This document shows positions 35,667-44,566 of a stretch of 64,000 bases of DNA, one piece after another. The DNA is taken from NCBI RefSeq assembly GCF_000307165.1, contig NC_018704.1:2418001-2482000 (forward strand). The letters are read 5' to 3'. The notes beneath the pieces are model-generated. The model ran no database searches, had not been told where the DNA came from, and saw only the letters and a program-made list of their open reading frames with translations. Made by a program: the position numbers and the translations under genes. Numbering within the stretch: position 1 is the stretch's first letter; each line of letters starts with the position of its first letter. The stretch comes from Amphibacillus xylanus NBRC 15112. GTDB lineage: Bacteria; Bacillota; Bacilli; Bacillales; Amphibacillaceae.

Positions 35667-36791
35667 TTATTCAACTATTGGCAACCATCCTGGGCTTGCA
35701 TTAACGTATTCCCACATCGCATCTGGGAGGGCTAATTCTTCTTGATCTTCTGGTCTAATCTCTGTTCGAATACTGTCTTCTTTTCCAGCTTTCACTTTTT
35801 CAATCCAGTCCGGTTCTGCAATTAACTGTCTTCCTATAGCTATCAGTGGTAGGTTTAATTTTTCCATAGCTTCAACTGCGTGATCTGGTGTAATAATTTG
35901 ACCAACGCCAATAATCGGAATCTCTGCACCGATTGCTTCAACAATTGTTTTCAGGACAGGTGTCTTGTTGTCTTGATCACGTATTGAGCTTTGCATATAG
36001 TGACCTGTTGAAATATGGATATAATCAAGTCCTTGATCTTTAAGTTTTGATAGTAAAGCTAATGTATCATCTAATGTAATTCCTGGCTCTTCAATTTCTT
36101 CAGGTGAAATCCGGTAGCCTAAAATAAATGGTTTGTCTGTATGTTTTGCAATAGCTGATTTTACAGAATCAATAACCGCAAGTGGGAAGTTCATTCGTTT
36201 TTCTAATGTTCCACCCCAGTGATCGTCTCTTCTGTTTGAATGTGGTGAGAAAAATTGTTGGATTAAGTATGTGTTCGCGCCATGAATCTCAACTCCATCA
36301 AAACCCGCTTCAATAGCTCTTCTCGTAGCTTCACCAAAGGCTGTAATAATGTCACGTACTTCATCGTCTGCCAATGCTCTCGGAGTTTCAGCACCTTCAC
36401 GCTCTGAAGCTACTGCACTTGCACTTACTGGTTGAAGTCCCCTTAATGTACTTACTGATCCGTTTCGTCCAACATGGAAAATTTGTAATATCGCTTTTGT
36501 ACCTGTGCTTTTAATAGATTTTGCTAGCTTTGCCAAGCTTTTAATGTGCATATCAGATGCCGCACTTAATGATCCTGCGAATTTCCCATCTTCACGGACT
36601 TGTGCACATGCCGTAATTACTGCACCAAGACCCTTTGCACGACGGTTGTAATACATGCATTCATCTGTCGTCACCATACCATTTTCAAATGATGAGTTAG
36701 TGGTCATCGGTGCCATCACAATTCGATTATCAATTGTGACACCTGATTTAAATGTAAAAGGTTCGAATAAGGATTTGTACTTTTCGTTCAT
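35667..36791 (-). CDS. NADH:flavin oxidoreductase / Old Yellow Enzyme
   Basis: This 374-residue TIM-barrel FMN enzyme has RIVMAPMTTNSS at the N-terminus, where FMN binds, and AILQIFHVGR with the conserved Gln and His. FDGVEIHGANTYLIQQFFSPHSNRR is the hallmark segment. DYIHISTGHY and IGVGQI, then IAIGRQLIAEPD, form the phosphate pocket. It reduces activated C=C bonds using NAD(P)H. The typical substrate in Firmicutes is unknown. There is no C-terminal [4Fe-4S]/FAD domain, so it is the short type. AGGAGGAG precedes the ATG. Confidence 0.95.
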   Translation of the reverse strand: MNEKYKSLFEPFTFKSGVTIDNRIVMAPMTTNSSFENGMVTTDECMYYNRRAKGLGAVITACAQVREDGKFAGSLSAASDMHIKSLAKLAKSIKSTGTKAILQIFHVGRNGSVSTLRGLQPVSASAVASEREGAETPRALADDEVRDIITAFGEATRRAIEAGFDGVEIHGANTYLIQQFFSPHSNRRDDHWGGTLEKRMNFPLAVIDSVKSAIAKHTDKPFILGYRISPEEIEEPGITLDDTLALLSKLKDQGLDYIHISTGHYMQSSIRDQDNKTPVLKTIVEAIGAEIPIIGVGQIITPDHAVEAMEKLNLPLIAIGRQLIAEPDWIEKVKAGKEDSIRTEIRPEDQEELALPDAMWEYVNASPGWLPIVE

Positions 36792-37092
36792 TGTAAAGCT
36801 CCTCCTATCTACTTTATAAATATATATTATTGTCTATCAATTATAATCTTTTTGCTAATTTTTCGCTTCTAATTTCCCCTTTAGGATGAATATGATTGTA
36901 GTAGTGGTTATAGTTAGTCTCGCAGGTACTTATGAGAAGAAATTACATTGAAAGAACCAAGTCTTGTAATGAAAGGATAGTAGCTTCATAAATAATTTTT
37001 TCATAAATTCCCACAATCAAATCTTTAGTCGTAGATCTACCTCTGCACAGCCTTATGCTATACTAAAACAAAAACAGTGTGGTGAATGTATC
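36792..37092. other. Intergenic interval without recognisable features
   Basis: This 300-bp divergent interval must hold the promoters of the Old Yellow Enzyme gene and the FadR-type regulator gene. TATACT at about 37058-37063 is a plausible -10 for the regulator, but no -35 stands out. No operator or RNA structure was seen. Confidence 0.4.
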
Positions 37093-37767
37093 ATGCAAAA
37101 GAGACTATCTGACCAAATCGCAGATGATATTATGACGTTGATCGCCATTGAAAAAAGGTTTGGTCCAGGTGATAAACTACCAAACGAAAATGAATTATCA
37201 GAAAAGTTAAACATTAGTCGAACGACACTAAGAGAAGCGATTAGAATCTTAGTTACAAACGGTGTCTTAGAAATTAAGCGTGGTCGAGGAACTTTTGTTA
37301 GAGAAGATTTTGATGTTAGTAAGACGTTACAATCATTAAATCAAATTTCAGAAGCGCGAATTGGGGCAAGAGATTTATATGAAATGCGATTAATTTTCGA
37401 ACCAGAAGCTGCTTATTATGCGACGATCAGAGCAACAGATACTGAGTTAGAGCGAATTTTAGATTTTGGTAAGCAAATTGAAGAAAAAATTATTCGTGGT
37501 GAAGATCGAACTGAGGTTGAACAAAAGTTTCATAAGTCAATTTCAAAAGCTACACACAATGCATTTATCGACAAGCTAATGCCTGTCATTTATCAAGCGA
37601 TTGATGCTGGTGTTGTTTTGTCACAGGCAAATGATCGGGCATCTCAAGATACGATTAATGACCACAGAATGATTATGGAATTCATGAAAGCAAGAAACCC
37701 CGAAGGTGCCCGTAGTGCAATGAAAATTCATATTTTACGTGCAATTAATGATTTGGAAATTAATTAA
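37093..37767 (+). CDS. FadR-type GntR transcriptional regulator
   Basis: The product has 224 residues. A winged HTH of the GntR type has FGPGDKLPNENELSEKLNISRTTLREAIRIL and the wing GVLEIKRGRGTFV. An FCD ligand-binding domain follows, with EMRLIFEPEAA, the metal-binding Asp/His positions FHKSISKATHN, and DHRMIMEFMKARNPEGA. Members usually respond to sugar acids, carboxylates or amino acids. It is 90 bp upstream of the IlvD-family gene on the same strand and probably controls it. Confidence 0.95.
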   Translation: MQKRLSDQIADDIMTLIAIEKRFGPGDKLPNENELSEKLNISRTTLREAIRILVTNGVLEIKRGRGTFVREDFDVSKTLQSLNQISEARIGARDLYEMRLIFEPEAAYYATIRATDTELERILDFGKQIEEKIIRGEDRTEVEQKFHKSISKATHNAFIDKLMPVIYQAIDAGVVLSQANDRASQDTINDHRMIMEFMKARNPEGARSAMKIHILRAINDLEIN

Positions 37768-37857
37768 TATTCAGAGTTGTCTAACAATTCCATTGACGGC
37801 AGACATCTTTGCCTTTAAAATAATATTAATAACTAAATGAGAAGGTGTGTGTTCAAT

Positions 37858-39528
37858 ATGAGGAGCGATATGATTAAAGTTGGGGTTGACCGTGCACCCC
37901 ACCGTAGTCTGTTGTATGCAACTGGGAAAGTAAAAACGAAAGATTTGGATAAACCTTTTATCGGCGTTTGTAACTCTTATATCGATATAATTCCTGGGCA
38001 TGTTCATTTGCGTGAGTTTGCTGATGTTGTTAAGGAAGCGATTATTGAAGCTGGTGGAATTCCATTTGAATTTAACACGATTGGTGTTGATGATGGAATT
38101 GCAATGGGACATATCGGTATGCGTTATTCATTACCAAGTCGTGAGCTCATTGCTGACTCTGCTGAAACTGTTATTAATGCACACTGGTTTGATGGTGTAT
38201 TTTATATTCCAAACTGTGACAAAATTACCCCTGGTATGTTAATGGCGGCTGCTAGGACAAATGTGCCTTCTGTTTTTGTATCTGGTGGGCCAATGGAGGC
38301 TGGGGTCAGCTCGACTGGACAACAACTTTCCTTAACATCAGTATTCGAAGGTGTTGGTGCGCATAAATCCGGCCAAATGTCCGCTGAAGAATTACTTGAT
38401 ATTGAAATGAATGCTTGTCCAACGTGTGGATCCTGTTCAGGTATGTTTACAGCCAATTCAATGAACTGCTTAATGGAAATGCTCGGTATGGCGCTACCAG
38501 GTAACGGAACAATAGTGGCAACAAGCGATAAGCGTAAAGAATTAGTTCGTGAAGCAGCGAAGCATTTAATCCGCATGATTAAAGAAGATGTAAAACCACG
38601 TGATATTATCACAAAAGAAGCAATCGATGATGCATTTGCGCTTGATATGGCGATGGGCGGATCGACAAATACAGTGCTTCATACATTAGCAATTGCACAT
38701 GAAGCTGGGATTAAATATGAAATGGCTGATATTAATAAAGTCGCTGAAAGAGTACCATATTTAGCAAAAATCATGCCCGCATCTGATATCTCAATGGATG
38801 ATATCAATAAGGCTGGTGGCGTTGAAGCGATCATTAATGAGTTAACAAAAATTCCTGGAGCCATTCATCCAGATCGGATTACGATTACAGGTAAAACAAT
38901 GGGCGAACTTGTTAAGGGGCATGAGATTACAAATCCTGAAGTAATTCGAACAAAAGATAATCCATATAGTCCTGTTGGTGGTCTATCTGTGCTGTATGGT
39001 AACATTGCGCCAGATGGTTCTGTTATTAAAGTTGGTGCTGTTGATCCTTCGATTAAGAAATTCGTTGGTGAAGCAATTGTGTTTGATTCGCAAAATGAAG
39101 CTCAAGAAGCAATTGATAATGGCACGGTTAAAGCAGGTCACGTTGTCGTGATTCGTTATGAAGGGCCTAAAGGTGGACCTGGAATGCCAGAGATGCTTGC
39201 ACCAACCTCTGCAATTATGGGTCGCGGACTAGGAACTGAAGTTGCACTGATAACTGACGGTCGCTTTAGCGGTGCTTCACGTGGTATTTCAATTGGACAT
39301 ATTTCACCAGAAGCGGCAGAAGGCGGACCGATTGCTTTAGTTGAAAATGGTGATGTGATTGAAATTGATTTACCAAGCCGAACAATTAATCTTAACGTAT
39401 CAGACGAGGAGTTAGCTGAGCGTGCAAAAAATCTTAAACCATTTGAACCGAAGATTAAAACTGGTTGGTTAGCGAGATACTCGAAGCTTGTTACGAATGC
39501 TTCACGAGGCGGAATTATGGAAATTTAA
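37858..39528 (+). CDS. ilvD: Dihydroxy-acid dehydratase (IlvD)
   Basis: The product has 556 residues. IlvD removes water from dihydroxy-isovalerate or dihydroxy-methylvalerate in valine and isoleucine synthesis, using an Fe-S cluster and Mg2+. The cluster Cys residues lie in [22 protein letters not shown] and [18 protein letters not shown]. The late signature is [12 protein letters not shown] chose the ATG at 37858 because GAAGGTG lies about ten bases before it; a 21-bp upstream ATG would lie inside that site. No other ilv gene is present, and the upstream neighbour is a FadR-type regulator. A sugar-acid dehydratase role is a possible alternative, although the sequence reads as canonical IlvD. 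Confidence 0.93.
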   Translation: MRSDMIKVGVDRAPHRSLLYATGKVKTKDLDKPFIGVCNSYIDIIPGHVHLREFADVVKEAIIEAGGIPFEFNTIGVDDGIAMGHIGMRYSLPSRELIADSAETVINAHWFDGVFYIPNCDKITPGMLMAAARTNVPSVFVSGGPMEAGVSSTGQQLSLTSVFEGVGAHKSGQMSAEELLDIEMNACPTCGSCSGMFTANSMNCLMEMLGMALPGNGTIVATSDKRKELVREAAKHLIRMIKEDVKPRDIITKEAIDDAFALDMAMGGSTNTVLHTLAIAHEAGIKYEMADINKVAERVPYLAKIMPASDISMDDINKAGGVEAIINELTKIPGAIHPDRITITGKTMGELVKGHEITNPEVIRTKDNPYSPVGGLSVLYGNIAPDGSVIKVGAVDPSIKKFVGEAIVFDSQNEAQEAIDNGTVKAGHVVVIRYEGPKGGPGMPEMLAPTSAIMGRGLGTEVALITDGRFSGASRGISIGHISPEAAEGGPIALVENGDVIEIDLPSRTINLNVSDEELAERAKNLKPFEPKIKTGWLARYSKLVTNASRGGIMEI

Positions 39529-39541
39529 TTTTTTACAAAAT

Positions 39542-39583
39542 AATAAACGCTCTGGCTGTAAATTGGCCAGGCGTTTATTTTTA
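39542..39583 (+). terminator. Terminator after ilvD
   Basis: AATAAACGC and GCGTTTATT pair, with inner CTGGC/GCCAG, followed by a T-run on the plus strand, 14 bp past the stop codon. Confidence 0.9.
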
Positions 39584-39633
39584 TAAAATTATTTAACTCG
39601 TTTAGTAGACAAATAAAAAAAGACATTCATCTA

Positions 39634-39789
39634 TTAACCTTGTGAGGCTAAATACTTCTTAATCACTTTAACGTACTCATTTTTTATTGAACATTGTTGC
39701 AACTTAATAGGTTTAAACTGATACATTAACTCACTTGCCCTACTAGAAATAGTAGATTTAGCAATATACCAGGCTCCCCAATCACACAT
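39634..39789 (-). pseudogene. Short coding remnant of unknown origin
   Basis: On the minus strand a frame of about 50 codons encodes WGAWYIAKSTISSRASEL and ends IKNEYVKVIKKYLASQG before a stop at 39634. The composition looks coding (Lys/Ile/Tyr-rich with a soluble helical end), but the reading cannot be extended and no start signal is present. I do not recognise it. It lies beside an IS30 remnant and is probably debris of the same rearrangement. Confidence 0.35.
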
Positions 39790-39875
39790 CCAAGATCAAG
39801 TGCACCACATTACATGGAGAGACTGGCATGGCAGCCACTTTTGGCATAACAGCAAATTTTCAGAACTAGCGATAG

Positions 39876-40031
39876 CTTATTAAAGGAAATGAATTTTACA
39901 AAGCTGATCAAACATCTGTGTCTGCAGCAGACAAGAGAAATCAAATACCTAGAAAATCACTAAATTATCGAACGCCTTTGGAAGTGTTTATGAGTTACAT
40001 CGATGAATCACATTTGTCTAGCTTAAATTGA
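39876..40031 (+). pseudogene. IS30-family transposase, C-terminal remnant
   Basis: A 51-codon frame ending at 40031 reads KRNQIPRKSLNYRTPLEVF and ends in SSLN-stop. The arginine-proline-arginine-lysine, asparagine-tyrosine-arginine-threonine-proline, glutamate-valine-phenylalanine pattern is the usual C-terminus of IS30 transposases (NxRPRKxLxxxTPxEVF). Upstream frames contain stops. Only the last ~15% of the gene survives. Confidence 0.7.
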
Positions 40032-40047
40032 CAAATCAAATAATATA

Positions 40048-40089
40048 AAACGCACCTGTCTCGAAAGAATCTAAGACAGGTGCGTTTTT
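40048..40089. terminator. Strong bidirectional terminator after nrdG
   Basis: AAACGCACCTGTCT (40048-40061) and AGACAGGTGCGTTT (40074-40087) form a perfect 14-bp stem with T-runs on both strands. It ends the nrdDG transcript on the minus strand. Confidence 0.93.
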
Positions 40090-40118
40090 GGTCGCATAAC
40101 ATGTATTTTTTATAGCTT

Positions 40119-40688
40119 TTAAATATAGTTCCCATTATTCCAGAGCATCAGTTGATCAGCCTGGATTGACTTTTTCACATCGATAATTTTTTGATTTGAA
40201 CTACCTCTAAATGCTAAGTTTAAGTCTTTTTTGGCTTCGATGAATCTACCATCTACTAATACGTCAATTAACTTTAGTAACTCAATTTTATCTGGACTGC
40301 TTTTGAAAAGTTCCTGATAAGTATAGCCACTCCATGCCCAAATATCCTTTGTATCACCGAATTCAGCTCTCACTCTTTTACACAATGATAAGGTTACTTG
40401 GGTATTTAAGAAGGGTTCGCCACCTAATAGACTAAGTCCTTGGCAATATTCAGCGTTCAAGTCTTCAATGATTTGATCTTCTAATTCTTTTGTATATGGG
40501 TATCCATATGAAAAATCTTGAGCCGCTTTGTTGTAGCAACCTCGACAAGCAAATGGACATCCACTAACATAGAGACTACATCTTACCCCTTCACCATCAA
40601 CAAAGTTGTAAGGTTTATAGTCCGCAATATGACCGAGGCTAAAGCGTTCTGCTGTCCATGTAATCGGAATTGACTTAATTACAATCAA
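40119..40688 (-). CDS. nrdG: Anaerobic ribonucleotide reductase activating protein
   Basis: This 189-residue radical-SAM enzyme makes the glycyl radical on NrdD under anaerobic conditions. The [4Fe-4S] cluster binds Cys44, Cys48 and Cys51 in CPFACRGCYN. DGEGVRCSLYVSGC and LSLLGGEPFLN are the usual NrdG signatures. The start is uncertain: TTG at 40688 overlaps the end of nrdD by 14 bases and has no well-spaced Shine-Dalgarno, and no nearby in-frame ATG exists. Translation is probably coupled to nrdD. Confidence 0.95.
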   Translation of the reverse strand: MIVIKSIPITWTAERFSLGHIADYKPYNFVDGEGVRCSLYVSGCPFACRGCYNKAAQDFSYGYPYTKELEDQIIEDLNAEYCQGLSLLGGEPFLNTQVTLSLCKRVRAEFGDTKDIWAWSGYTYQELFKSSPDKIELLKLIDVLVDGRFIEAKKDLNLAFRGSSNQKIIDVKKSIQADQLMLWNNGNYI

Positions 40689-42852
40689 ATCCTTTCATAT
40701 GCTTTTTACGTGAGGCAATTTCTTCATGACGGCCTTTAACCATTGGACGTTTTTGCGGATTACCAAGATAACCACACGTACGTTTTACAACATCACATGT
40801 TTCAGGATCAGTGTTGCCACAGCTTGGACACTCAAAGCCTCTTTCAGTCGGGTTAAATTCACCATCATAATTACATTCATAGCAGTGGTCAATTGGTGTA
40901 TTTGTACCTAAATACCCGACTCGATCATATGCATAATCCCATACGGCTTCTAGTGCCTTTGGATTTGTTTGCATTTTAGGATATTCACAGTAGTGAATAA
41001 AGCCACCACTTGTATATGGTGCATATTCCATCTCAAAGTCTAGCTTTTCAAATGGTGTTGGTGATTTCCTTACATCATAGTGGAAGCTATTAGTATAATA
41101 GCCCTTATCAGTAATCTCTTCGATCGGACCAAATTTCTCAAAATCTAGTCTACAGAAACGATCTGTTAGACTTTCACTTGGCGTTGAGTAGACACTAAAG
41201 TGTATATCTGTTTCATTACCCCACTCATCTGCTTTTGATTTTAATCGTTTGATAACATCCAATGTGAAGTCTTTTGCCTCTGGGTTATCCTCCCATGCTT
41301 TTCCGTAAAATGCAGCTGCTACTTCATATAGACCAATATAGCCTAATGAAACAGTTGCACGTTTGTTCAAGAACAATTTCGACACTGGGTCAGTTGTTTT
41401 TAGTTTTTCCCCAAATGCACCATGTAAATATAAGATGGGAGCATTAACTGGTTTTGCTTCCATTGTTCGATTTGCTTTAAAGACCAATGCATCTTTCATA
41501 ACAGCAAGACGCTCGTCTAGTAATTCATAGAATTTATTAAAATCTCCACCTGCTTCAATTGCAATCCGTGGTAAATTTAACGTCACTACACCTAAATTCA
41601 TTCGGCCTGATGTTACTTCATTGCCATCTTTATCTTTCCAAGATTGTAAGAATGAGCGACAGCCCATTGGTACTTTAAAACTACCTGTTAATTCAACAAT
41701 TTTGTCATAGCTTAAAACGTCAGGATACATTCGTTTAGTTGAGCATTCAAGAGCTAATTGCTTGATATCATAGTTTGGATCTTGCGGTTCAAGGTTTACG
41801 CCCCGTTTCAATGTGAAAACAAGCTTTGGAAATATAGCTGTTCGTTTTTCCTTACCTAAACCGTTAATTCTAATTTGTAAAATTGATTTTTGGATTTCAC
41901 GCTCAATCCAGCTTGTCCCTAAACCAAAACCTAAAGTTGTAAATGGCGTTTGTCCTTGTGATGTATAGAGTGTATTAATTTCATACTCTAAGCTTTGCAT
42001 TGCATCATAAATATCTTTTTTAGTTTTTTCTAAAGCAAATGCCTTTTGACGCTCTTCTCCTTCAATCCAGTCTTGAGCTGTTTTGAGGTTTTTCTCATAG
42101 TTTAATTGTGCATACGGTGCTAAAACTTCATCTACACGGTCAAAGCTACATCCTCCGTACTGGCTTGATGCGACATTGGCAATAATCTGTGCTGTTTGTG
42201 CTGCGGCCGTTTGAATCGATCTCGGTGATTCAACTTCTGCATTTCCAATCTCAAATCCTTGTTCAAACATTGTTTTAAAATCGATTAAACAGCAGTTAGT
42301 CATCGGTGCATATGGTGTATAGTCTAAGTCGTGATAATGAATTTCGCCTTTTTCATGCGCATTTGCTACATGTGGAGGAAGCATTCTTAAACCGATCGTT
42401 TTCCCAACACTTCCTGCGGTTAAGTCACGTTGTGTGTTAAAAACATTACTATCTTTATTCGCGTTCTCATTAACCACCGTTGGATCCTTTTCTAATAGCT
42501 GATCAATTTTGCGGTTAATATCGCGACTATTTTTTCGTATTTCTGCTTTTTCCTTACGTCGTTGGACATAGCTATCAGCTAAATCAAGCATACCGTAACT
42601 TTGTAAGCGCTTCAAAACATAATCATCAATAAGAGATGTTGTGATTACTGCGGGTGCACTTGCTTGAATATTTTCATCTACTTCATATGTAATCTCTTCA
42701 ATTGTTTGTTTTGAATAAGATAAATTAGTATTCTGAACCGCTTGGATAAGTGCGTTCTTTATTTTTGCTGGATCGTATTTTTGTGATCGGCCATCCCTCT
42801 TTTCGATTGCTAGTTTAATAGCTGGCCTCTTCACCATTTTTGTATCCATCAT
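40675..42852 (-). CDS. nrdD: Anaerobic (class III) ribonucleoside-triphosphate reductase
   Basis: The product has 725 residues. It reduces ribonucleotides to deoxyribonucleotides without oxygen. An N-terminal ATP-cone (KRDGRSQKYDPAKIKNALIQAV) is followed by the ten-stranded barrel. The C-terminal zinc site has the Cys pairs CYEC and CPSC, and the glycyl radical is Gly694 in RTCGYLG. I chose the ATG at 42852 because AAAGGGG lies ten bases upstream, and the longer frame to 42906 reads through that site. The leader holds a cobalamin-riboswitch-like element and a terminator. Confidence 0.96.
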   Translation of the reverse strand: MMDTKMVKRPAIKLAIEKRDGRSQKYDPAKIKNALIQAVQNTNLSYSKQTIEEITYEVDENIQASAPAVITTSLIDDYVLKRLQSYGMLDLADSYVQRRKEKAEIRKNSRDINRKIDQLLEKDPTVVNENANKDSNVFNTQRDLTAGSVGKTIGLRMLPPHVANAHEKGEIHYHDLDYTPYAPMTNCCLIDFKTMFEQGFEIGNAEVESPRSIQTAAAQTAQIIANVASSQYGGCSFDRVDEVLAPYAQLNYEKNLKTAQDWIEGEERQKAFALEKTKKDIYDAMQSLEYEINTLYTSQGQTPFTTLGFGLGTSWIEREIQKSILQIRINGLGKEKRTAIFPKLVFTLKRGVNLEPQDPNYDIKQLALECSTKRMYPDVLSYDKIVELTGSFKVPMGCRSFLQSWKDKDGNEVTSGRMNLGVVTLNLPRIAIEAGGDFNKFYELLDERLAVMKDALVFKANRTMEAKPVNAPILYLHGAFGEKLKTTDPVSKLFLNKRATVSLGYIGLYEVAAAFYGKAWEDNPEAKDFTLDVIKRLKSKADEWGNETDIHFSVYSTPSESLTDRFCRLDFEKFGPIEEITDKGYYTNSFHYDVRKSPTPFEKLDFEMEYAPYTSGGFIHYCEYPKMQTNPKALEAVWDYAYDRVGYLGTNTPIDHCYECNYDGEFNPTERGFECPSCGNTDPETCDVVKRTCGYLGNPQKRPMVKGRHEEIASRKKHMKGFDCN

Positions 42853-42932
42853 TGTTTTATTACCCCTTTCAGTCTTGGTCGTATAGTTCGTTTGATTTTG
42901 CTGCATATATTATGTCATGTCTCTAAACGCAT

Positions 42933-42966
42933 AAAAAAACCCTAAAAGGCATACTTCATTCTAGGG
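42933..42966 (-). terminator. Leader terminator upstream of nrdD
   Basis: CCCTAGAA and TTTTAGGG pair (one G-U), followed by a run of seven T on the minus strand, 81 bp before the nrdD start. It lies between the cobalamin aptamer and the gene, as expected for a transcription-attenuation riboswitch. Confidence 0.75.
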
Positions 42967-43009
42967 AGCTAATTTGTTACTTTGCCTCGAAATAACAAGA
43001 ATTTTGTAA

Positions 43010-43108
43010 GTTCATCTTGAGAAAAGACCTGACTTAAGCTAATGCTCATACAGTGGCGGGACCGTTCCAGATTCTCACTGGATTCCATTTCAAAATGAAA
43101 TATTATGT
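43010..43108 (-). promoter_or_regulatory. Cobalamin riboswitch upstream of nrdDG
   Basis: The minus strand reads GGAATCCAGTGAGAATCTGG, then AACGGTCCCGCCACTGT, then AAGTCAGGTC. These match the conserved cobalamin aptamer blocks GGGAAnnnGGTGnAAnnCC, GCnGnCCCGCCACTGT and the AGYCAGRAGACC B12 box, the last being partly degenerate. A promoter lies just upstream and a terminator downstream, so the RNA is complete. Repression by adenosylcobalamin would silence class III reductase when B12 is plentiful. Confidence 0.75.
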
Positions 43109-43117
43109 AGTATTTTT

Positions 43118-43146
43118 ACTATATCACGCAACATATTGGGGGTCAA
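43118..43146 (-). promoter_or_regulatory. Sigma-A promoter of the nrdDG leader
   Basis: On the minus strand TTGACC (43146-43141), a 17-base spacer and TATAGT (43123-43118) fit sigma-A closely. The predicted start is about ten bases before the cobalamin aptamer. A TTTGTC-TAA-GACAAA inverted repeat at 43212-43226 lies further upstream and could be an operator. Confidence 0.8.
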
Positions 43147-43254
43147 TGAACAATTTGTGTCCATATTTAGTATTGTTGGAGATTTACTAAATTTTCATCT
43201 TGACATGACTTTTTGTCTAAGACAAACTACATATGATTTTTTGCGACAAAATAT

Positions 43255-43284
43255 AACACACATCTACTAAAACTGATGTGTGTT
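43255..43284 (-). terminator. Hairpin after the DUF3298-like gene
   Basis: AACACACATC (43255-43264) and GATGTGTGTT (43275-43284) form a perfect 10-bp stem 10 bp past the stop codon, followed by a moderately T-rich stretch on the minus strand. Confidence 0.7.
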
Positions 43285-43293
43285 ATGAAAAAA

Positions 43294-43914
43294 TTATTGA
43301 CTAGCAAGCATACGCCCGAGTGGACCATTTTCATCGATAATAGATTCAAGATCATACACTGAGATAGGAAACATCGGAAAACCATAAACATATGGCGTGA
43401 TTTCATAAAGTTGAAAATATATGACTAGTGATTTGTCAGCAATATAAAAATCTTGGTCAGGTTTTATCTCTTTGAATTCCCCTAATATCGGAATATCCCG
43501 TTGCTCAATTTGTATCTTGATTAGGTCCGAAAGTACTTTTACATAATCACTTCCTGGTTTAAATAAATCTTTTAGCTCGCATAGTTGTTTTTCCTTTAGG
43601 CCAAAAGTTAGGGATTTAATAAACGTCATGCCATGAGCTGCATGGTAATGGTATGTGTAATTTGATTGCGACAAGCTTAAAACATCACGCTGATTATTTT
43701 TCAGTTCATATAACCCGATCATCTCCACTACTGTTGTCGGCATATTGCCAACTTGAAGATTAATTAGCTCTTGAGTTTGGCTAACAATTGTTTGATTGAT
43801 TAAATTTTCTAATGCTTGATCCTTCATTTTTACTGCCTGAGGATAATAAACGATTTTATTCGGACCATCACTTATATTTAGCGTTTGAATCTGAACTGGA
43901 AATACAAAAGACAT
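43294..43914 (-). CDS. DUF3298/RsiV-like domain protein without signal peptide
   Basis: This roughly 206-residue protein resembles the DUF4163/DUF3298 pair found in RsiV anti-sigma factors and in lysozyme-binding proteins: SQSNYTYHYHAAHGMTFIKSLTFGL, then LKDLFKPGSDYVKVLSDLIKIQI and FYIADKSLVIYFQLYEITPY. It has neither signal peptide nor membrane helix, which differs from RsiV itself. I chose the ATG at 43914 because GAGGAGC lies about ten bases upstream. The 52-bp tandem repeat tract begins about 150 bp upstream of the start. Function unknown. Confidence 0.75.
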   Translation of the reverse strand: MSFVFPVQIQTLNISDGPNKIVYYPQAVKMKDQALENLINQTIVSQTQELINLQVGNMPTTVVEMIGLYELKNNQRDVLSLSQSNYTYHYHAAHGMTFIKSLTFGLKEKQLCELKDLFKPGSDYVKVLSDLIKIQIEQRDIPILGEFKEIKPDQDFYIADKSLVIYFQLYEITPYVYGFPMFPISVYDLESIIDENGPLGRMLASQ

Positions 43915-44059
43915 TTGCACCACGCTCCTCTATAGACAATTTATGCAATGGGCGTAATTGTGTGTCTGCCTATAAGGATTTTGGTGTGAGTTTTTTCGCT
44001 TGTTAAACAGATTATCAATGGTATAGCGGAAATCTTATACGTTTAGACTAATTTTCCGC

Positions 44060-44560
44060 CAAAACGTTGAAGATTGGGGCTTTATCGTCAACAGTTGAAC
44101 GACTTTTTAGACCAAACATTAAGGATTAGGGCTTTATCGTCTACGGTTGAACGACTTTTTAATCAAAACGTTAAAGATTATGCGCTTATCATCTACTTTT
44201 GCGCTACTATTTGGAGCAAAAGTTATAGTTTAGTGCATTATCATCTGCATTTTAACCACTTTTCAACTCAAACGTTAAAGATTAGTGCCTTATCATTTAC
44301 TTTTTAACCACTTTTCAACTCAAACTTTAAAGATTTGCGACTTACCATCTACTTTTAACCCACTTTTCAACTCAAACGTTAAAGATTAGTGCCTTATCAT
44401 CTACTTTTTAACCCACTTTTCAACTCAAACGTTAAAGATTTGCGACTTACCATCTACTTTTTAACCACTTTTCAACTCAAACTTTAAAGATTTGCGAGTT
44501 ATCATCAACTTTTAACTCATTTTCCCTACCAAACGTTATAGATTAGCACTAACCTTGCAA
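44060..44560. repeat. Tandem repeat tract, 52-bp unit, about ten copies
   Basis: The motif AAACGTTAAAGATT (or AAACTTTAAAGATT) recurs at 44063, 44114, 44166, 44219, 44270, 44322, 44374, 44427, 44479 and 44531, with a 51-53 bp period. A second block, CTTATCATCTACTTTTTAA, follows in each unit and then CCACTTTTCAACTC. Copies at both ends are more diverged than the central ones. The variation TTGCGACTTACC versus TAGTGCCTTATC alternates among the inner units, so a two-unit (104-bp) higher-order repeat may exist. It lies between gloB and the DUF3298-like gene and shows no coding frame. Confidence 0.92.
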
Positions 44561-44566
44561 TGTTTT

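Noticed and set aside
38000-38242. Alternative frames inside ilvD on both strands
   Set aside because: They are shadows of a long conserved gene and lack start signals.
44074-44307. Open reading frame through the tandem repeats
   Set aside because: No ribosome-binding site, low-complexity composition and frame breaks in neighbouring units; it only reflects the repeat.
44060-44560. CRISPR array
   Set aside because: Regular 52-bp spacing, but there is no constant repeat with unique spacers; both halves of the unit recur with small changes, and no cas genes are present.
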